From Alphaproteobacteria bacterium (GTDB taxonomy: Bacteria > Pseudomonadota > Alphaproteobacteria > SMXP01): a DNA stretch of 31,457 nt. Below, in pieces: positions 8,413 to 15,870 of the stretch. The position numbers and the translations under genes are program-made. How positions within the stretch are numbered: the first letter of the stretch is position 1; every line of letters begins with the position of its first letter. Location of the stretch: contig JAJFIM010000282.1 of NCBI GenBank assembly GCA_021774995.1, positions 1-31,457 of the forward strand. The letters run 5' to 3'. The notes under the pieces were generated by a model. That model had not been told where the DNA came from and did not search any database. It saw only the letters and a program-made list of their open reading frames with translations.

Positions 8413-8847
8413 TTATGAAAGGGGCGTTGGGGTTTCGTAATCCATAACCAGCGTGATCACGCCAGACTTGATGGCATGAGCACCGGGGATAATCTCGATT
8501 GTGACATCCGGACGGGCGTAGCTCATGCCGAAGATAAGCCCGCCCAAATCAGGGGAGGATTCCAGCGCTGCGCCAATTTGCGTAACCAGATTATCGAATG
8601 TGGTGTCGCGGCTTGCCTGATCGCCTTCCGCCACATAAATCTCGATTTCAACTTCATGCTCGTAATAAACTGCGCCAAATCCGCCCAAAGCTTCATCCGG
8701 TGTACCGGGATTACCATCGCGCAAAATAATCAGCCCCTCTGCAGGGATTTTTTCTGGCACAGACGCATTGCGCTCAAGCTTTGCCGCGCTTGCATTTTCA
8801 ACCAGCGTGGCCAGTGCCTGCAACACGCTCTCAGTCTTACTGGTCAT
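8413..8847 (-). CDS. Tail terminator or minor tail protein
   Basis: This 144-residue protein sits immediately upstream of the tail tube gene, where phages usually encode the tail terminator (gpU-like) that caps the finished tube. Visible features are an N-terminal helix (ESVLQALATLVENA), a central beta segment (YYEHEVEIEIYVAEGD) and a C-terminal strand pair ending VITLVMDYETP. This layout is common in the terminator/completion group. No motif proves the role. The intergenic space upstream is occupied by the plus-strand toxin-antitoxin pair. Confidence 0.6.
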   Translation of the reverse strand: MTSKTESVLQALATLVENASAAKLERNASVPEKIPAEGLIILRDGNPGTPDEALGGFGAVYYEHEVEIEIYVAEGDQASRDTTFDNLVTQIGAALESSPDLGGLIFGMSYARPDVTIEIIPGAHAIKSGVITLVMDYETPTPLS

Positions 8848-8910
8848 TTATAAACTGCTTTCTTTATGGGAATCGGTTATCATGAGAATCGTCATTTCTG
8901 ACGCTCCCAA

Positions 8911-8946
8911 TATAATCCTTGCAAAATATACCAAATTTGATATAAT
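8911..8946 (+). promoter_or_regulatory. Candidate promoter of the toxin-antitoxin pair
   Basis: Two TATAAT boxes occur on the plus strand at 8911-8916 and 8941-8946. The second has a fair -35 (TTGCAA at 8919-8924, 16-base spacer), but its start point would fall past the proposed ATG at 8945. The first has only a poor -35 (TCGTCA at 8889-8894) but would give a 22-base leader. One of them probably drives the pair. Confidence 0.4.
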
Positions 8947-9274
8947 GAATAAGTGGACGATTGAAATTTTAAACGAGGCCGTTGAGGCAGAGCTTGAAGC
9001 ATTGCCCGCCGACATACGGGCAAAACTGGTTAGGATCATTGATTTGATCACAACATTCGGCCTTGAAAACGTCCATGAGCCTTACATTAAGCATATCGAA
9101 GGTAAGATCTGGGAAATGCGGATGAAGGGTAAAGATAATATTGGCCGTGCATTATATGTAACAGCGAAAGGCAAGCGAGTGGTGATCTTGCATGCTTTTA
9201 TAAAGAAAACACAAAAGACACCCGGCAAAGCCAAACGCCTAGCCCAGCAGCGTCTTAAGGAGTTAAAGGAATGA
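8945..9274 (+). CDS. higB: HigB/Gp49-type toxin, RelE superfamily
   Basis: This 109-residue protein matches the phage-derived Gp49-like/HigB toxins, ribosome-dependent mRNA endonucleases. Key features are the start MNKWTIEILNEAVEAELEALP, the central GKIWEMRMKGKDNIGRALYV block, and the closing VVILHAFIKKTQKTPGKAKRLA with the conserved FxKKTQKTP run. The frame is open further upstream (ATG at 8882), but family members start at the M used here. It is on the opposite strand to all neighbouring virion genes. It overlaps the antitoxin start by 4 bases, and the toxin-first order is that of higBA operons. In a prophage such a pair can stabilise the element or block other phages; which applies here is unknown. 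Confidence 0.85.
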   Translation: MNKWTIEILNEAVEAELEALPADIRAKLVRIIDLITTFGLENVHEPYIKHIEGKIWEMRMKGKDNIGRALYVTAKGKRVVILHAFIKKTQKTPGKAKRLAQQRLKELKE

Positions 9275-9564
9275 CAAAATCTTTCGATAAAATAGCTAAA
9301 AAATGGCAAAAGGATCCTGCGTTTCAAAAAGAATATGAAGCGCTTGAGTCTGAATTTACACTCGCACATTCCTTGATTGAGGCGCGTGTTCGTGCTGGCC
9401 TGACACAAGAAGAGCTGGCTGATAAAATGGGAACATCCCAACCAACCATTGCCCGCCTTGAAAGTGGACATAAGCCAAGTCTTAAAACATTGGAGCGTGT
9501 TGCTGAGGTCACAAATTCCAGATTGATGATTCAACTTGTACCGGAAGAAACCCAGCAGGTTTAA
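9271..9564 (+). CDS. higA: HigA-type antitoxin, XRE-family HTH
   Basis: This 97-residue protein has an XRE/Cro helix-turn-helix near residues 43-75 (GLTQEELADKMGTSQPTIARLESG, KPSLKTLERVAEVTN), which fits the HigA antitoxins. Its N-terminal part (SFDKIAKKWQKDPAFQKEYE) resembles other phage-linked antitoxins of this group and probably contacts the toxin. It should neutralise the toxin encoded just upstream and repress the shared promoter. Its stop lies 15 bases from the 3' end of the convergent gene, with no clear terminator hairpin between them. Confidence 0.85.
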   Translation: MTKSFDKIAKKWQKDPAFQKEYEALESEFTLAHSLIEARVRAGLTQEELADKMGTSQPTIARLESGHKPSLKTLERVAEVTNSRLMIQLVPEETQQV

Positions 9565-9578
9565 ACTCTTATCTGTTT

Positions 9579-10220
9579 TCATTTATATTTGCCTTCTAAA
9601 ATATTGATGTGTTTGTTTCCCCATTCATCGGCGATCTTTTGAACGTCGAGTTTCTTTGGCATTTTGGCAGCGGGGACGAGGATAAACATCACCACCGTAG
9701 TTAAGCCTTTGCCTGTTTTAAGGGCGCTTTTACTGGCTTTGCGAAAGCCTCGAAAATCACCTGTCTTGCGGCTATAGGAAGCACGGCGATCATCGGCGAC
9801 AAGAAAGGCTGTGCCACCTTTGCTTTTTACAAACCGTAGATCACCCTTGTGTTTGCGATAGAGGTCAGGCGTGGCTTTACGGCGGTTAATGCGCTTGGGC
9901 GCGTTCTTGGTCGGGATGGCTAAATAGCGGCCTTTGCGCGCTTTGATCAGAGTGCCCTGGTCAAAGGATTCAATGATCTCGGCAGCTTTAGAATAGACAA
10001 AGCCTTTGGTATCAATGCCGGGGCCATCGTCAAAGAATTTAGAGCGCCAAGTTCGGGAGAGCCGCGCGCCAAGGCCTCCGCCCACGACATCCTGCCGCAG
10101 CTCTTTCTTAAGGCCGTTCGTGGCTTCTTTCGTGGCACTGGCAGCCATACGCTCGATAAATTCGCGTTCCTTACGCATGTTCTTGCGAAGGTCGCCGATG
10201 GTTTCTGCGCTTAATCTCAT
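9579..10220 (-). CDS. DUF6441-like phage protein
   Basis: This 213-residue, very basic protein matches my recollection of DUF6441, a family found between head-tail connector and tail genes. Recognisable parts are GLGARLSRTWRSKFF (residues about 48-63), the VYSKAAEIIESFDQGTLI block and GRYLAIPTKNAP. The family lacks a demonstrated function; a role in head-tail completion is inferred from position. It overlaps the upstream connector gene by 4 bases, which indicates translational coupling. Confidence 0.7.
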   Translation of the reverse strand: MRLSAETIGDLRKNMRKEREFIERMAASATKEATNGLKKELRQDVVGGGLGARLSRTWRSKFFDDGPGIDTKGFVYSKAAEIIESFDQGTLIKARKGRYLAIPTKNAPKRINRRKATPDLYRKHKGDLRFVKSKGGTAFLVADDRRASYSRKTGDFRGFRKASKSALKTGKGLTTVVMFILVPAAKMPKKLDVQKIADEWGNKHINILEGKYK

Positions 10221-10525
10221 ATCTTCCGCGTATCCAAAATCCAGACATAAGAATCCACATCCTCTAATCGTGGCTCGGCCTGTATGAGATAAGTTGCGCC
10301 GTTAATTTCCATCCGGTCATTTTCTAGCGGCGTTGGTGTTTCAGAGCGGCGCAGCTCAAAAAACAGGCTATCCAGCGCGATTTGCGTTTCCCCAAGATCG
10401 AGGAGGCTATCTCCCCGTCTTGGAAGAACGCGAACAGTTACAGGAGCGCCTGCCTGCGGAACGTAAGAAGCATCAAGGCCGAACTCTGCAAAAACCGTGT
10501 CTATGGTGCTTGCAAAATTGCTCAT
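10217..10525 (-). CDS. Head-tail joining or attachment protein
   Basis: This 102-residue protein has the size and outline of the lambda gpFII-like attachment proteins. It shows a helical start (FASTIDTVFAEFGL), a first strand group (PVTVRVLPRRGD), a middle LRRSE-type stretch and a closing ATYLIQAEPRLEDVDSYVWIL. Such proteins sit at the head-tail interface. The start and stop each overlap neighbours by 4 bases, so it belongs to the head-completion operon. Confidence 0.6.
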   Translation of the reverse strand: MSNFASTIDTVFAEFGLDASYVPQAGAPVTVRVLPRRGDSLLDLGETQIALDSLFFELRRSETPTPLENDRMEINGATYLIQAEPRLEDVDSYVWILDTRKI

Positions 10526-10929
10526 GCTTCAGCCTCATTGGAGAGTTTTGCGGCCAGAGCTTCGGCTTCTTCTTTAGGCAAAGGCTCTTCCGTTAAAACT
10601 GCGCCGTCAGGATCCAGCACATCATACTTACCAAAATGGCGGTGTTTAATGCTGTATTCACCAGCGGCAGGCGGATCTGGCTCCTTGGTTTTGGCCTTTT
10701 TGCTCTCGACTTCCTCCAGCGTATCCCACCAAGATTTAGGAATATCACCTTCAGCAATGCCAATGGTCTCGCCCTGTTTGAACTCCACCGTATCGAGCAC
10801 GGCGTAATTCTTGCCCTTTTCATGGTGTAGAACGTGAGAGCGCAAAGCGGCTTGATCCTTACTTAAGGACAAAATAAAACCGGGACCAAATCTTACCTTG
10901 GCTCCGGTCACAATATATTGCTTCGTCAT
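10522..10929 (-). CDS. Small virion-region protein of unknown function
   Basis: I do not recognise this 135-residue protein. The N-terminal 70 residues are mixed alpha/beta (YIVTGAKVRFGPGFILSLSKDQ). A charged, lysine-rich linker follows near 75-90 (EEVESKKAKTKEPDPP). The last 45 residues (HRHFGKYDVLDPDGAVL, LPKEEAEALAAKL) look like a small repeat domain seen in several phage proteins. Its position directly after the capsid gene and before the joining protein suggests a role in head completion or decoration. Confidence 0.55.
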   Translation of the reverse strand: MTKQYIVTGAKVRFGPGFILSLSKDQAALRSHVLHHEKGKNYAVLDTVEFKQGETIGIAEGDIPKSWWDTLEEVESKKAKTKEPDPPAAGEYSIKHRHFGKYDVLDPDGAVLTEEPLPKEEAEALAAKLSNEAEA

Positions 10930-10941
10930 GTTTTATCCCCT

Positions 10942-11889
10942 CTATATCAGTTGTGCCATGCAGGCTTGTTGCCAGAAGCCGTAGCCGACATTGCGCCATG
11001 TATCGACGCCGTAGCGGTGCTTGTCTTCTTCGAATTCCAGCTCGGAGCCTTCCGCCACAGCCTTGAGGACAACGGATTCTTCCTCTTGGCGGATCAGCGG
11101 TTTGACCGAACCATCGGTGCGGAAAACAGCCAGCTTGTCCGTCCATGGCAGGCGCGGATTTTGCGCCACCGAAAGCGTGATCTCGTCCATGACCTGCACA
11201 ATGTTGGTCTGACCGTGCGTGATGACCGGAGCCGCCGTCGCCGCTTTGGCCACATGCCACATCGTTGTCGGCACCATAACCATGAAGGAGCGCGCATTTT
11301 CATTCATTGGCTCGCCTTGACCGTCTTTCAGAGAGTAGAGCTGCTGAATGACTTTTAGGATAGAAAGCTGAAGCTCTTCCACCGATGGCACGGCGATTGA
11401 TCCATGCACTTCTGTGGGTAGCGTTGAAATATCGATTTGCAATTTATTAGACTGCGCGCCGCTATCGCCCTCGGTGTGATCAGTATCAAAGAAATACTGC
11501 CCGTCATAACAGACCGTGGATTCCGCATTGATAATCAGCTCGGAGAGCAGTTTCGCCCAATGCGCATTTGTGCGGTCGGCCAGCTCATCAACGCGCACCA
11601 TAACTTGCCCCGTTTTGTCACGGCGCAGCTCGCGCACCAGCAATTCCAGCGTGGCTTCAAAGTGCTTGTTTTCGATGGTGATGCCGTTTTCACGGAATCC
11701 CTTGGCTTGCCGCCCGCCAATCCATTCCCGCATAACAGGAACCTGTCCGAGCCATTTATAGGTCTCGGATTCCTGATCGGAGGTGAAATAGTTAGACAGG
11801 GCGTTAACCCATTCAAGGCCGGGATTTTGCTCCAGCCGTTGATAAAAGCGCCCGATAATGGCGCGTGAAGATAATCCTTGTGCGGACAT
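10942..11889 (-). CDS. Major capsid protein, Mu gpT family
   Basis: This 315-residue protein matches the Mu gpT-like major head subunit family. The diagnostic start region is SSRAIIGRFYQRLEQNPGLEWV, then SDQESETYKWLGQVPVMREW near residues 37-56, and the FFDTDHTEGDSG segment near 130. It would build the capsid shell. AAGGA precedes the ATG at a normal distance. A gpT-type capsid here is combined with lambda-type portal and terminase, so the head module is mosaic. Confidence 0.9.
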   Translation of the reverse strand: MSAQGLSSRAIIGRFYQRLEQNPGLEWVNALSNYFTSDQESETYKWLGQVPVMREWIGGRQAKGFRENGITIENKHFEATLELLVRELRRDKTGQVMVRVDELADRTNAHWAKLLSELIINAESTVCYDGQYFFDTDHTEGDSGAQSNKLQIDISTLPTEVHGSIAVPSVEELQLSILKVIQQLYSLKDGQGEPMNENARSFMVMVPTTMWHVAKAATAAPVITHGQTNIVQVMDEITLSVAQNPRLPWTDKLAVFRTDGSVKPLIRQEEESVVLKAVAEGSELEFEEDKHRYGVDTWRNVGYGFWQQACMAQLI

Positions 11890-11936
11890 GATGGTTTCCT
11901 TTTCTGTTTGATAGAGTTTTTAGTAGAGGGGAGTAA

Positions 11937-12350
11937 TTACGCAGCAGCGGTAATCAGCGTGTTGAAGGTGACAACGCCCACACCAGCTTTTACGAACCGG
12001 GCAATGCGCCCAATGTAAGTGTTCGCCGTTGCCGTAAGCGTGAAGGTGTCATCGTCCGAGGCATAAACCGCCGCGCCGATATTGGTAATGGCAAGCCCCG
12101 CGATAGGAAGCTCGACCGCGCCTTGCGTACGCACACGGATTTTCTGATCCCCGGCAGCGCCGTTCACATTGTCGGTTCTCGCCTCCGCAAAGCCGTAGAA
12201 ATAATCACCTGCTTGTAAGGGGCGTGCGTAGCCGCTGGCGTTGTCGCCGACGGCTGCTCCTTCATAGATGATGTCTCCGGCAATGACCGGAACCTCGTTA
12301 ATTGTGCCCAGCTCGAAGGGACGCTGGACATCATTTGCCAGTGTAGTCAT
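11937..12350 (-). CDS. Capsid cement (decoration) protein
   Basis: This 137-residue protein resembles the DUF2190-like capsid cement group. It is small, beta-rich and glycine/alanine-rich, with segments such as GDIIYEGAAVGDNASGYARPL, YFYGFAEARTDN and GAAVYASDDDTFTLT. These proteins bind the outside of the expanded shell. The gene lies directly upstream of the capsid gene and downstream of the protease/scaffold gene, the usual place. AGGAG lies 7 bases before its start. Confidence 0.8.
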   Translation of the reverse strand: MTTLANDVQRPFELGTINEVPVIAGDIIYEGAAVGDNASGYARPLQAGDYFYGFAEARTDNVNGAAGDQKIRVRTQGAVELPIAGLAITNIGAAVYASDDDTFTLTATANTYIGRIARFVKAGVGVVTFNTLITAAA

Positions 12351-12391
12351 GGTTTTCTCCTAATTTTAAGGGTTGGTTTAAGTGGTGGTGG

Positions 12392-12925
12392 TTACTTGGA
12401 TCTGGGCGCATAGCGTTTGACGCGCCCTGAATCCTCAGCTTTGCGGAAGGCGATATAGGCATCCTTATCCGCAAATTCTGTGCGGATATCAGCAGAAGCT
12501 TGCCACTCAGATTCCGCACGTTCCTCAATCGGGGCATTCACATCGATATGCGGTGTTTGCCCAGTGGAAGGCGTAACAACAGGCTCTGCCAGCGTTTCTG
12601 CTTCCATAGTTTTGAGAACATTGCCGCCGCGCTGTTTTTCTGCAGCCACGATTTTTAAGGCCAGATCAGCGGCTTTGCTTTTGCCATCGCTTCTGGCTTG
12701 CTCCAGCAAAGCTTCATGGCCGGACATGGCGACCTCTTCCAGTCCTAAAATGCGCGCGCGTTCGGTTTCAGATCCGGCCTTATAGCCTTCATTGAAACTA
12801 TCCTTGGTCATGCTCGAGGCAATTTCAGGGAGGTTTTTAGCAATATAGTCCGGCGTGATCGCAGAATGCGCGACCATATCACCTGTGTTGCCGGGGTTTT
12901 CCGGCGTTTCAGTCTTTTTAGTCAT
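12392..12925 (-). CDS. Nested scaffold protein, internal start in protease gene
   Basis: An in-frame ATG at 12925 inside the protease gene is preceded by AAAGGAGT (plus positions 12930-12937), ending about 5 bases before the ATG. This ribosome-binding site is better than that of most genes nearby. Starting there gives a 177-residue product equal to the C-terminal part of the protease. It is helical and charged (MTKKTETPENPGNTGD at the start; GSETERARILGLEEVAMSG near 60). That is the lambda C/Nu3 arrangement, in which the scaffold is made separately from the same frame and later removed by the protease. Confidence 0.6.
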   Translation of the reverse strand: MTKKTETPENPGNTGDMVAHSAITPDYIAKNLPEIASSMTKDSFNEGYKAGSETERARILGLEEVAMSGHEALLEQARSDGKSKAADLALKIVAAEKQRGGNVLKTMEAETLAEPVVTPSTGQTPHIDVNAPIEERAESEWQASADIRTEFADKDAYIAFRKAEDSGRVKRYAPRSK

Positions 12926-13702
12926 GACGACTCCTTTGGTTGGTGGTTGGGGTGGTGAAATAAGTGCGAGCGCGTCTTTCAGCCCTCCCACAAAATCGGC
13001 CATGCCACTTCGCACAGCCTCGCGGGCAGGCAAAACATCGCCAGCTCCGAATTTTGATAAAACATCATCTGTTGAAACATCGCGGAAGCGCGCCACCGCA
13101 CCGATAAACTCGGCCTCCATGGCATCAAGCCGCGCTTGAATGCTGGTGCGGCCTTCATTGCTTTCCGGGTCTAGCCGTTTACCCGGCGCGTTCGAGGATA
13201 CAAATTCGACCCAGCCGGATTCTCTATTCTTGGGAACCGCCATCGCCACGCCGATAGACCCCAGCATCGTTGTCGGCCCCGCCACAATTTTATCCGCAGC
13301 CGCCGCAATCCAGTACGCCGCCGAAGCCGCATTACCGTAGGCATACGCCACGATGGGCTTGCTCCCGCGCGCTGCAAATATAGTGCTGGCCAGTTCTTCA
13401 ACGCCTGTGATAATCCCGCCGGGGCTATCGATCCGCAGGACAATGCCGTTAATTTCTGGATCACCCAGCGCATGTTCAAATTGCTGCTCAATCGCAGAAA
13501 TGCTCGTGCCGCCAAACAGCATGGACAGGATATTGGAATACGGCGTAATCACGCCGCTAATATCAATCACAGCCACCGAACTTTGGCGGGTCATAATGTC
13601 CGCTGCCAGCGGCGTATCTTTTTGAAAAGCCGTTGGCGCTTCCATGGGTAAAATATCGGGCAGGATTGCAAGTCCGGTTGAAGAAGGAATATCCCACATC
13701 AC
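12392..13702 (-). CDS. S49-family prohead protease with C-terminal scaffold
   Basis: This 436-residue protein has an N-terminal SppA-like serine protease domain (about residues 40-215). The DSPGG turn lies at 93-97, the likely nucleophile is Ser127 in GNAASAAYWIA, and a lysine near 175 (APGKRLDP) would complete the Ser-Lys dyad of S49 enzymes. The rest (about 260-436) is a charged scaffold-like region that can also be made alone from an internal start. The enzyme would act inside the prohead, cutting scaffold during maturation. The start overlaps the upstream gene by 4 bases. Confidence 0.9.
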   Translation of the reverse strand: MMWDIPSSTGLAILPDILPMEAPTAFQKDTPLAADIMTRQSSVAVIDISGVITPYSNILSMLFGGTSISAIEQQFEHALGDPEINGIVLRIDSPGGIITGVEELASTIFAARGSKPIVAYAYGNAASAAYWIAAAADKIVAGPTTMLGSIGVAMAVPKNRESGWVEFVSSNAPGKRLDPESNEGRTSIQARLDAMEAEFIGAVARFRDVSTDDVLSKFGAGDVLPAREAVRSGMADFVGGLKDALALISPPQPPTKGVVMTKKTETPENPGNTGDMVAHSAITPDYIAKNLPEIASSMTKDSFNEGYKAGSETERARILGLEEVAMSGHEALLEQARSDGKSKAADLALKIVAAEKQRGGNVLKTMEAETLAEPVVTPSTGQTPHIDVNAPIEERAESEWQASADIRTEFADKDAYIAFRKAEDSGRVKRYAPRSK

Positions 13703-14037
13703 GCACCGCCTTCCGTTTTGGCAGGAACGATAAATAAATCTCCATCCACGCCGTTCGAAATCACAGAGATTTTCTGCCCCGTCGTAATGGTCTCAGCCCA
13801 GTTCTGCATCTGTGAAAGCGGAGCGCTCCCAGCGGCATTGGCAGCTGTAGGATTATCACCCACCGTATAAAAGCAATCCTGCGTAGAAATCAGCCGCACC
13901 AGCGGAGAATTGATAACGGCAGAAGCGGCAGCGATAGCGGTAAAAGCAACTTTCTGCCCGTTCGCATAATCCCATTCCGGGGCTTGCACAGGCACATGTT
14001 GATCACCGCTGACCGCACTAATAATGCGTTCAGACAT
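13699..14037 (-). CDS. Small head protein of unknown function
   Basis: I place the start at ATG 14037 (MSERIISAVSGDQHV), giving 112 residues; AAGGA lies about 8 bases upstream. The frame is open back to 14100 but would then run into the portal gene. The protein is beta-rich and alanine-rich, with FTAIAAASAVINSPLVRL and ending ISVISNGVDGDLFIVPAK. It lies between portal and protease, where small head-vertex or decoration proteins occur. I do not recognise the family. Confidence 0.6.
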   Translation of the reverse strand: MSERIISAVSGDQHVPVQAPEWDYANGQKVAFTAIAAASAVINSPLVRLISTQDCFYTVGDNPTAANAAGSAPLSQMQNWAETITTGQKISVISNGVDGDLFIVPAKTEGGA

Positions 14038-14062
14038 TTCGTTTTTCCTTATTTTTGAGAGG

Positions 14063-15667
14063 TTAGTCTTGGTCTTTTTTGTTCGTCTCTTCCAGATCAT
14101 CTGTTTGATCTGGTGCAGGCATATTTGTTTCGGGCTGTTCTTCCAGTCCGGCCTCTAAGCGTAGGCGTTTTTCTTTGGTGCGTTGACGGTGTTTTCGTTC
14201 CCAATCGCCGCCGGTTAGAGCCGCTGTTTCTTCGGCTAATGTAGAGATGCCCATATCAATGCGCTCGCGGGCGGCTTTGCCTTCTTTGAGTTGATCGATT
14301 TGACCGCGCGGTGGGCCAATCCATTCTGCGCCGAGATAGGCCGCGCGGATCATGGGGGCGGAGAAAAATCCGGGTGCGTTTAAATGCCCGCGCGCGACGG
14401 CTTCGGTAATTACGGCTTCATAAACGGGCTGGCAAAACATGGATGCCAACCATTCACGGCGGGCGCGGAAGAATTTCCAAGCCTCTAATAATGCAGCCTG
14501 CGCAGCGGAATAACTCGCCGTGAAATGCTTGACCAGCATCTCGAACGGGATTTCCAGCGCCACGCCGACTTGGCGCAATACCGCTAGCACGAACTGATCA
14601 AAGGCCGCATTGGGGCGTTTGGGATCGGCAATTTCTACGCTCTCATAGGGTAGTAGATCCAGTATCGCGCCCGGTGCCAGCTCAAAATCTTTCTCATCAC
14701 GCCCGCCGCTCGCATCATCGCCCATGGGAGCCAGCCCGTCTGGATCTTCGGATTTGATAAACACGCTAAACATGGAGGAAACCACGGCAGCCATAAGCTC
14801 GGCTTCTGTGTATTTATCGAGCTGTTTAAGGCTCTCAATCACAGGCGTTAAATACGGCACAGGGCGCGTCATGCCCACGCGGATCGGGCGCGCCAAATGC
14901 CCCACCAGCCAGTTACCGTCTTTATCGTAAGAGCGCAGCCGCACCCATTGGCGGGACTTCGGATTTGTTGTTTCGCCCGGATGAGCTTGCAAAACATGAT
15001 AGGCCAGCGGCGCGCCGAACGCATCTTTTTCAACCCCGCCCGCCAGCATCGGCGTATCACGTTTCCAATCCGGATTACAGACGCGGTCAGCCTCGACAAG
15101 CTGCAAACATGTGCCGTAACGCTCACCCGGACGCTGCACGAATTTACGCAAGGCAAACACATCGCCAGCCTCCAGCACAGAGCGAAAAGCAAGATCCTGC
15201 AGCCCTGCAAAATCCTGCACACGGGTCGCATCGCAATTCTTTGATCCTGCCCAGTAACGAAACTCACGTTCGGCAGCGCGTTCAAAGGCTTCGAAATCTT
15301 CCTCCGAATTGCCCAGCACGCCTTTTAGCACATCACGATCAATGCGTGACTGCACTTTCAAGCCCGTACCAACAACATTGGTCACCACCGTATTAATCGC
15401 GCCCGTGGCCAGCGGGGCGTTGCGGATAAGATCACGGGAACGCTCCCGCAATTCCGGAAGATCGGGCAAAGTGACCTGATCAGCACTGCCATCCACCGTT
15501 TGCCATGCTTTCGTTTGATTGCGATCCTTGCGCGCGCCTGTGTAGCCGCCATAAAGCGCCATCACAGTTTTGGCTTTAAGACGGCGCACGCCCGCTTCCG
15601 GTGAAACCCAGCCTACAAACTTATCCAGCGTTGTTGGCTTTGGCAGTGAAATTCTCTTCCTGCTCAT
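14063..15667 (-). CDS. Portal protein, lambda gpB family
   Basis: This 534-residue protein is of usual length for the lambda-type portal family. Recognisable parts are YGGYTGARKDRNQ (about residues 39-51), LRERSRDLIRNAPLATGAINTV near 75-95, the GTGLKVQSRIDRD block, and LLEAWKFFRARREWLASMFCQPVYE near 395-420. Portals form the dodecameric ring through which DNA enters and leaves the head. The start overlaps the gpW-like gene by 4 bases. The C-terminal tail is glutamate- and lysine-rich. Confidence 0.92.
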   Translation of the reverse strand: MSRKRISLPKPTTLDKFVGWVSPEAGVRRLKAKTVMALYGGYTGARKDRNQTKAWQTVDGSADQVTLPDLPELRERSRDLIRNAPLATGAINTVVTNVVGTGLKVQSRIDRDVLKGVLGNSEEDFEAFERAAEREFRYWAGSKNCDATRVQDFAGLQDLAFRSVLEAGDVFALRKFVQRPGERYGTCLQLVEADRVCNPDWKRDTPMLAGGVEKDAFGAPLAYHVLQAHPGETTNPKSRQWVRLRSYDKDGNWLVGHLARPIRVGMTRPVPYLTPVIESLKQLDKYTEAELMAAVVSSMFSVFIKSEDPDGLAPMGDDASGGRDEKDFELAPGAILDLLPYESVEIADPKRPNAAFDQFVLAVLRQVGVALEIPFEMLVKHFTASYSAAQAALLEAWKFFRARREWLASMFCQPVYEAVITEAVARGHLNAPGFFSAPMIRAAYLGAEWIGPPRGQIDQLKEGKAARERIDMGISTLAEETAALTGGDWERKHRQRTKEKRLRLEAGLEEQPETNMPAPDQTDDLEETNKKDQD

Positions 15668-15870
15668 AGCGGCACTCCCGCGCGTGTGCGAATGCCGCCA
15701 CGACTTTTACGGGCAAGGCGCATCTCCAGATATTTTTCACGATCATACAGAGTTTTAAGATCACCCTTGGTCACCGCGCGCCCTTCATAGGACACGCTTT
15801 GACCGCCTGTTTCGATTGCGGCAATGGCGCTTTGCACGCGGGTTAATTTGTCTTCCAATGTTTCGCTCAT
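15664..15870 (-). CDS. gpW-like head-tail joining protein
   Basis: This 68-residue protein has the same length as lambda gpW and the same position between large terminase and portal. It shows a helix-strand-helix outline: DKLTRVQSAIAAIETG, QSVSYEGRAVTKGDLKTL, REKYLEMRLARKS. gpW-type proteins stop DNA leaking and create the tail docking site. It overlaps both neighbours by 4 bases. Confidence 0.75.
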   Translation of the reverse strand: MSETLEDKLTRVQSAIAAIETGGQSVSYEGRAVTKGDLKTLYDREKYLEMRLARKSRGGIRTRAGVPL

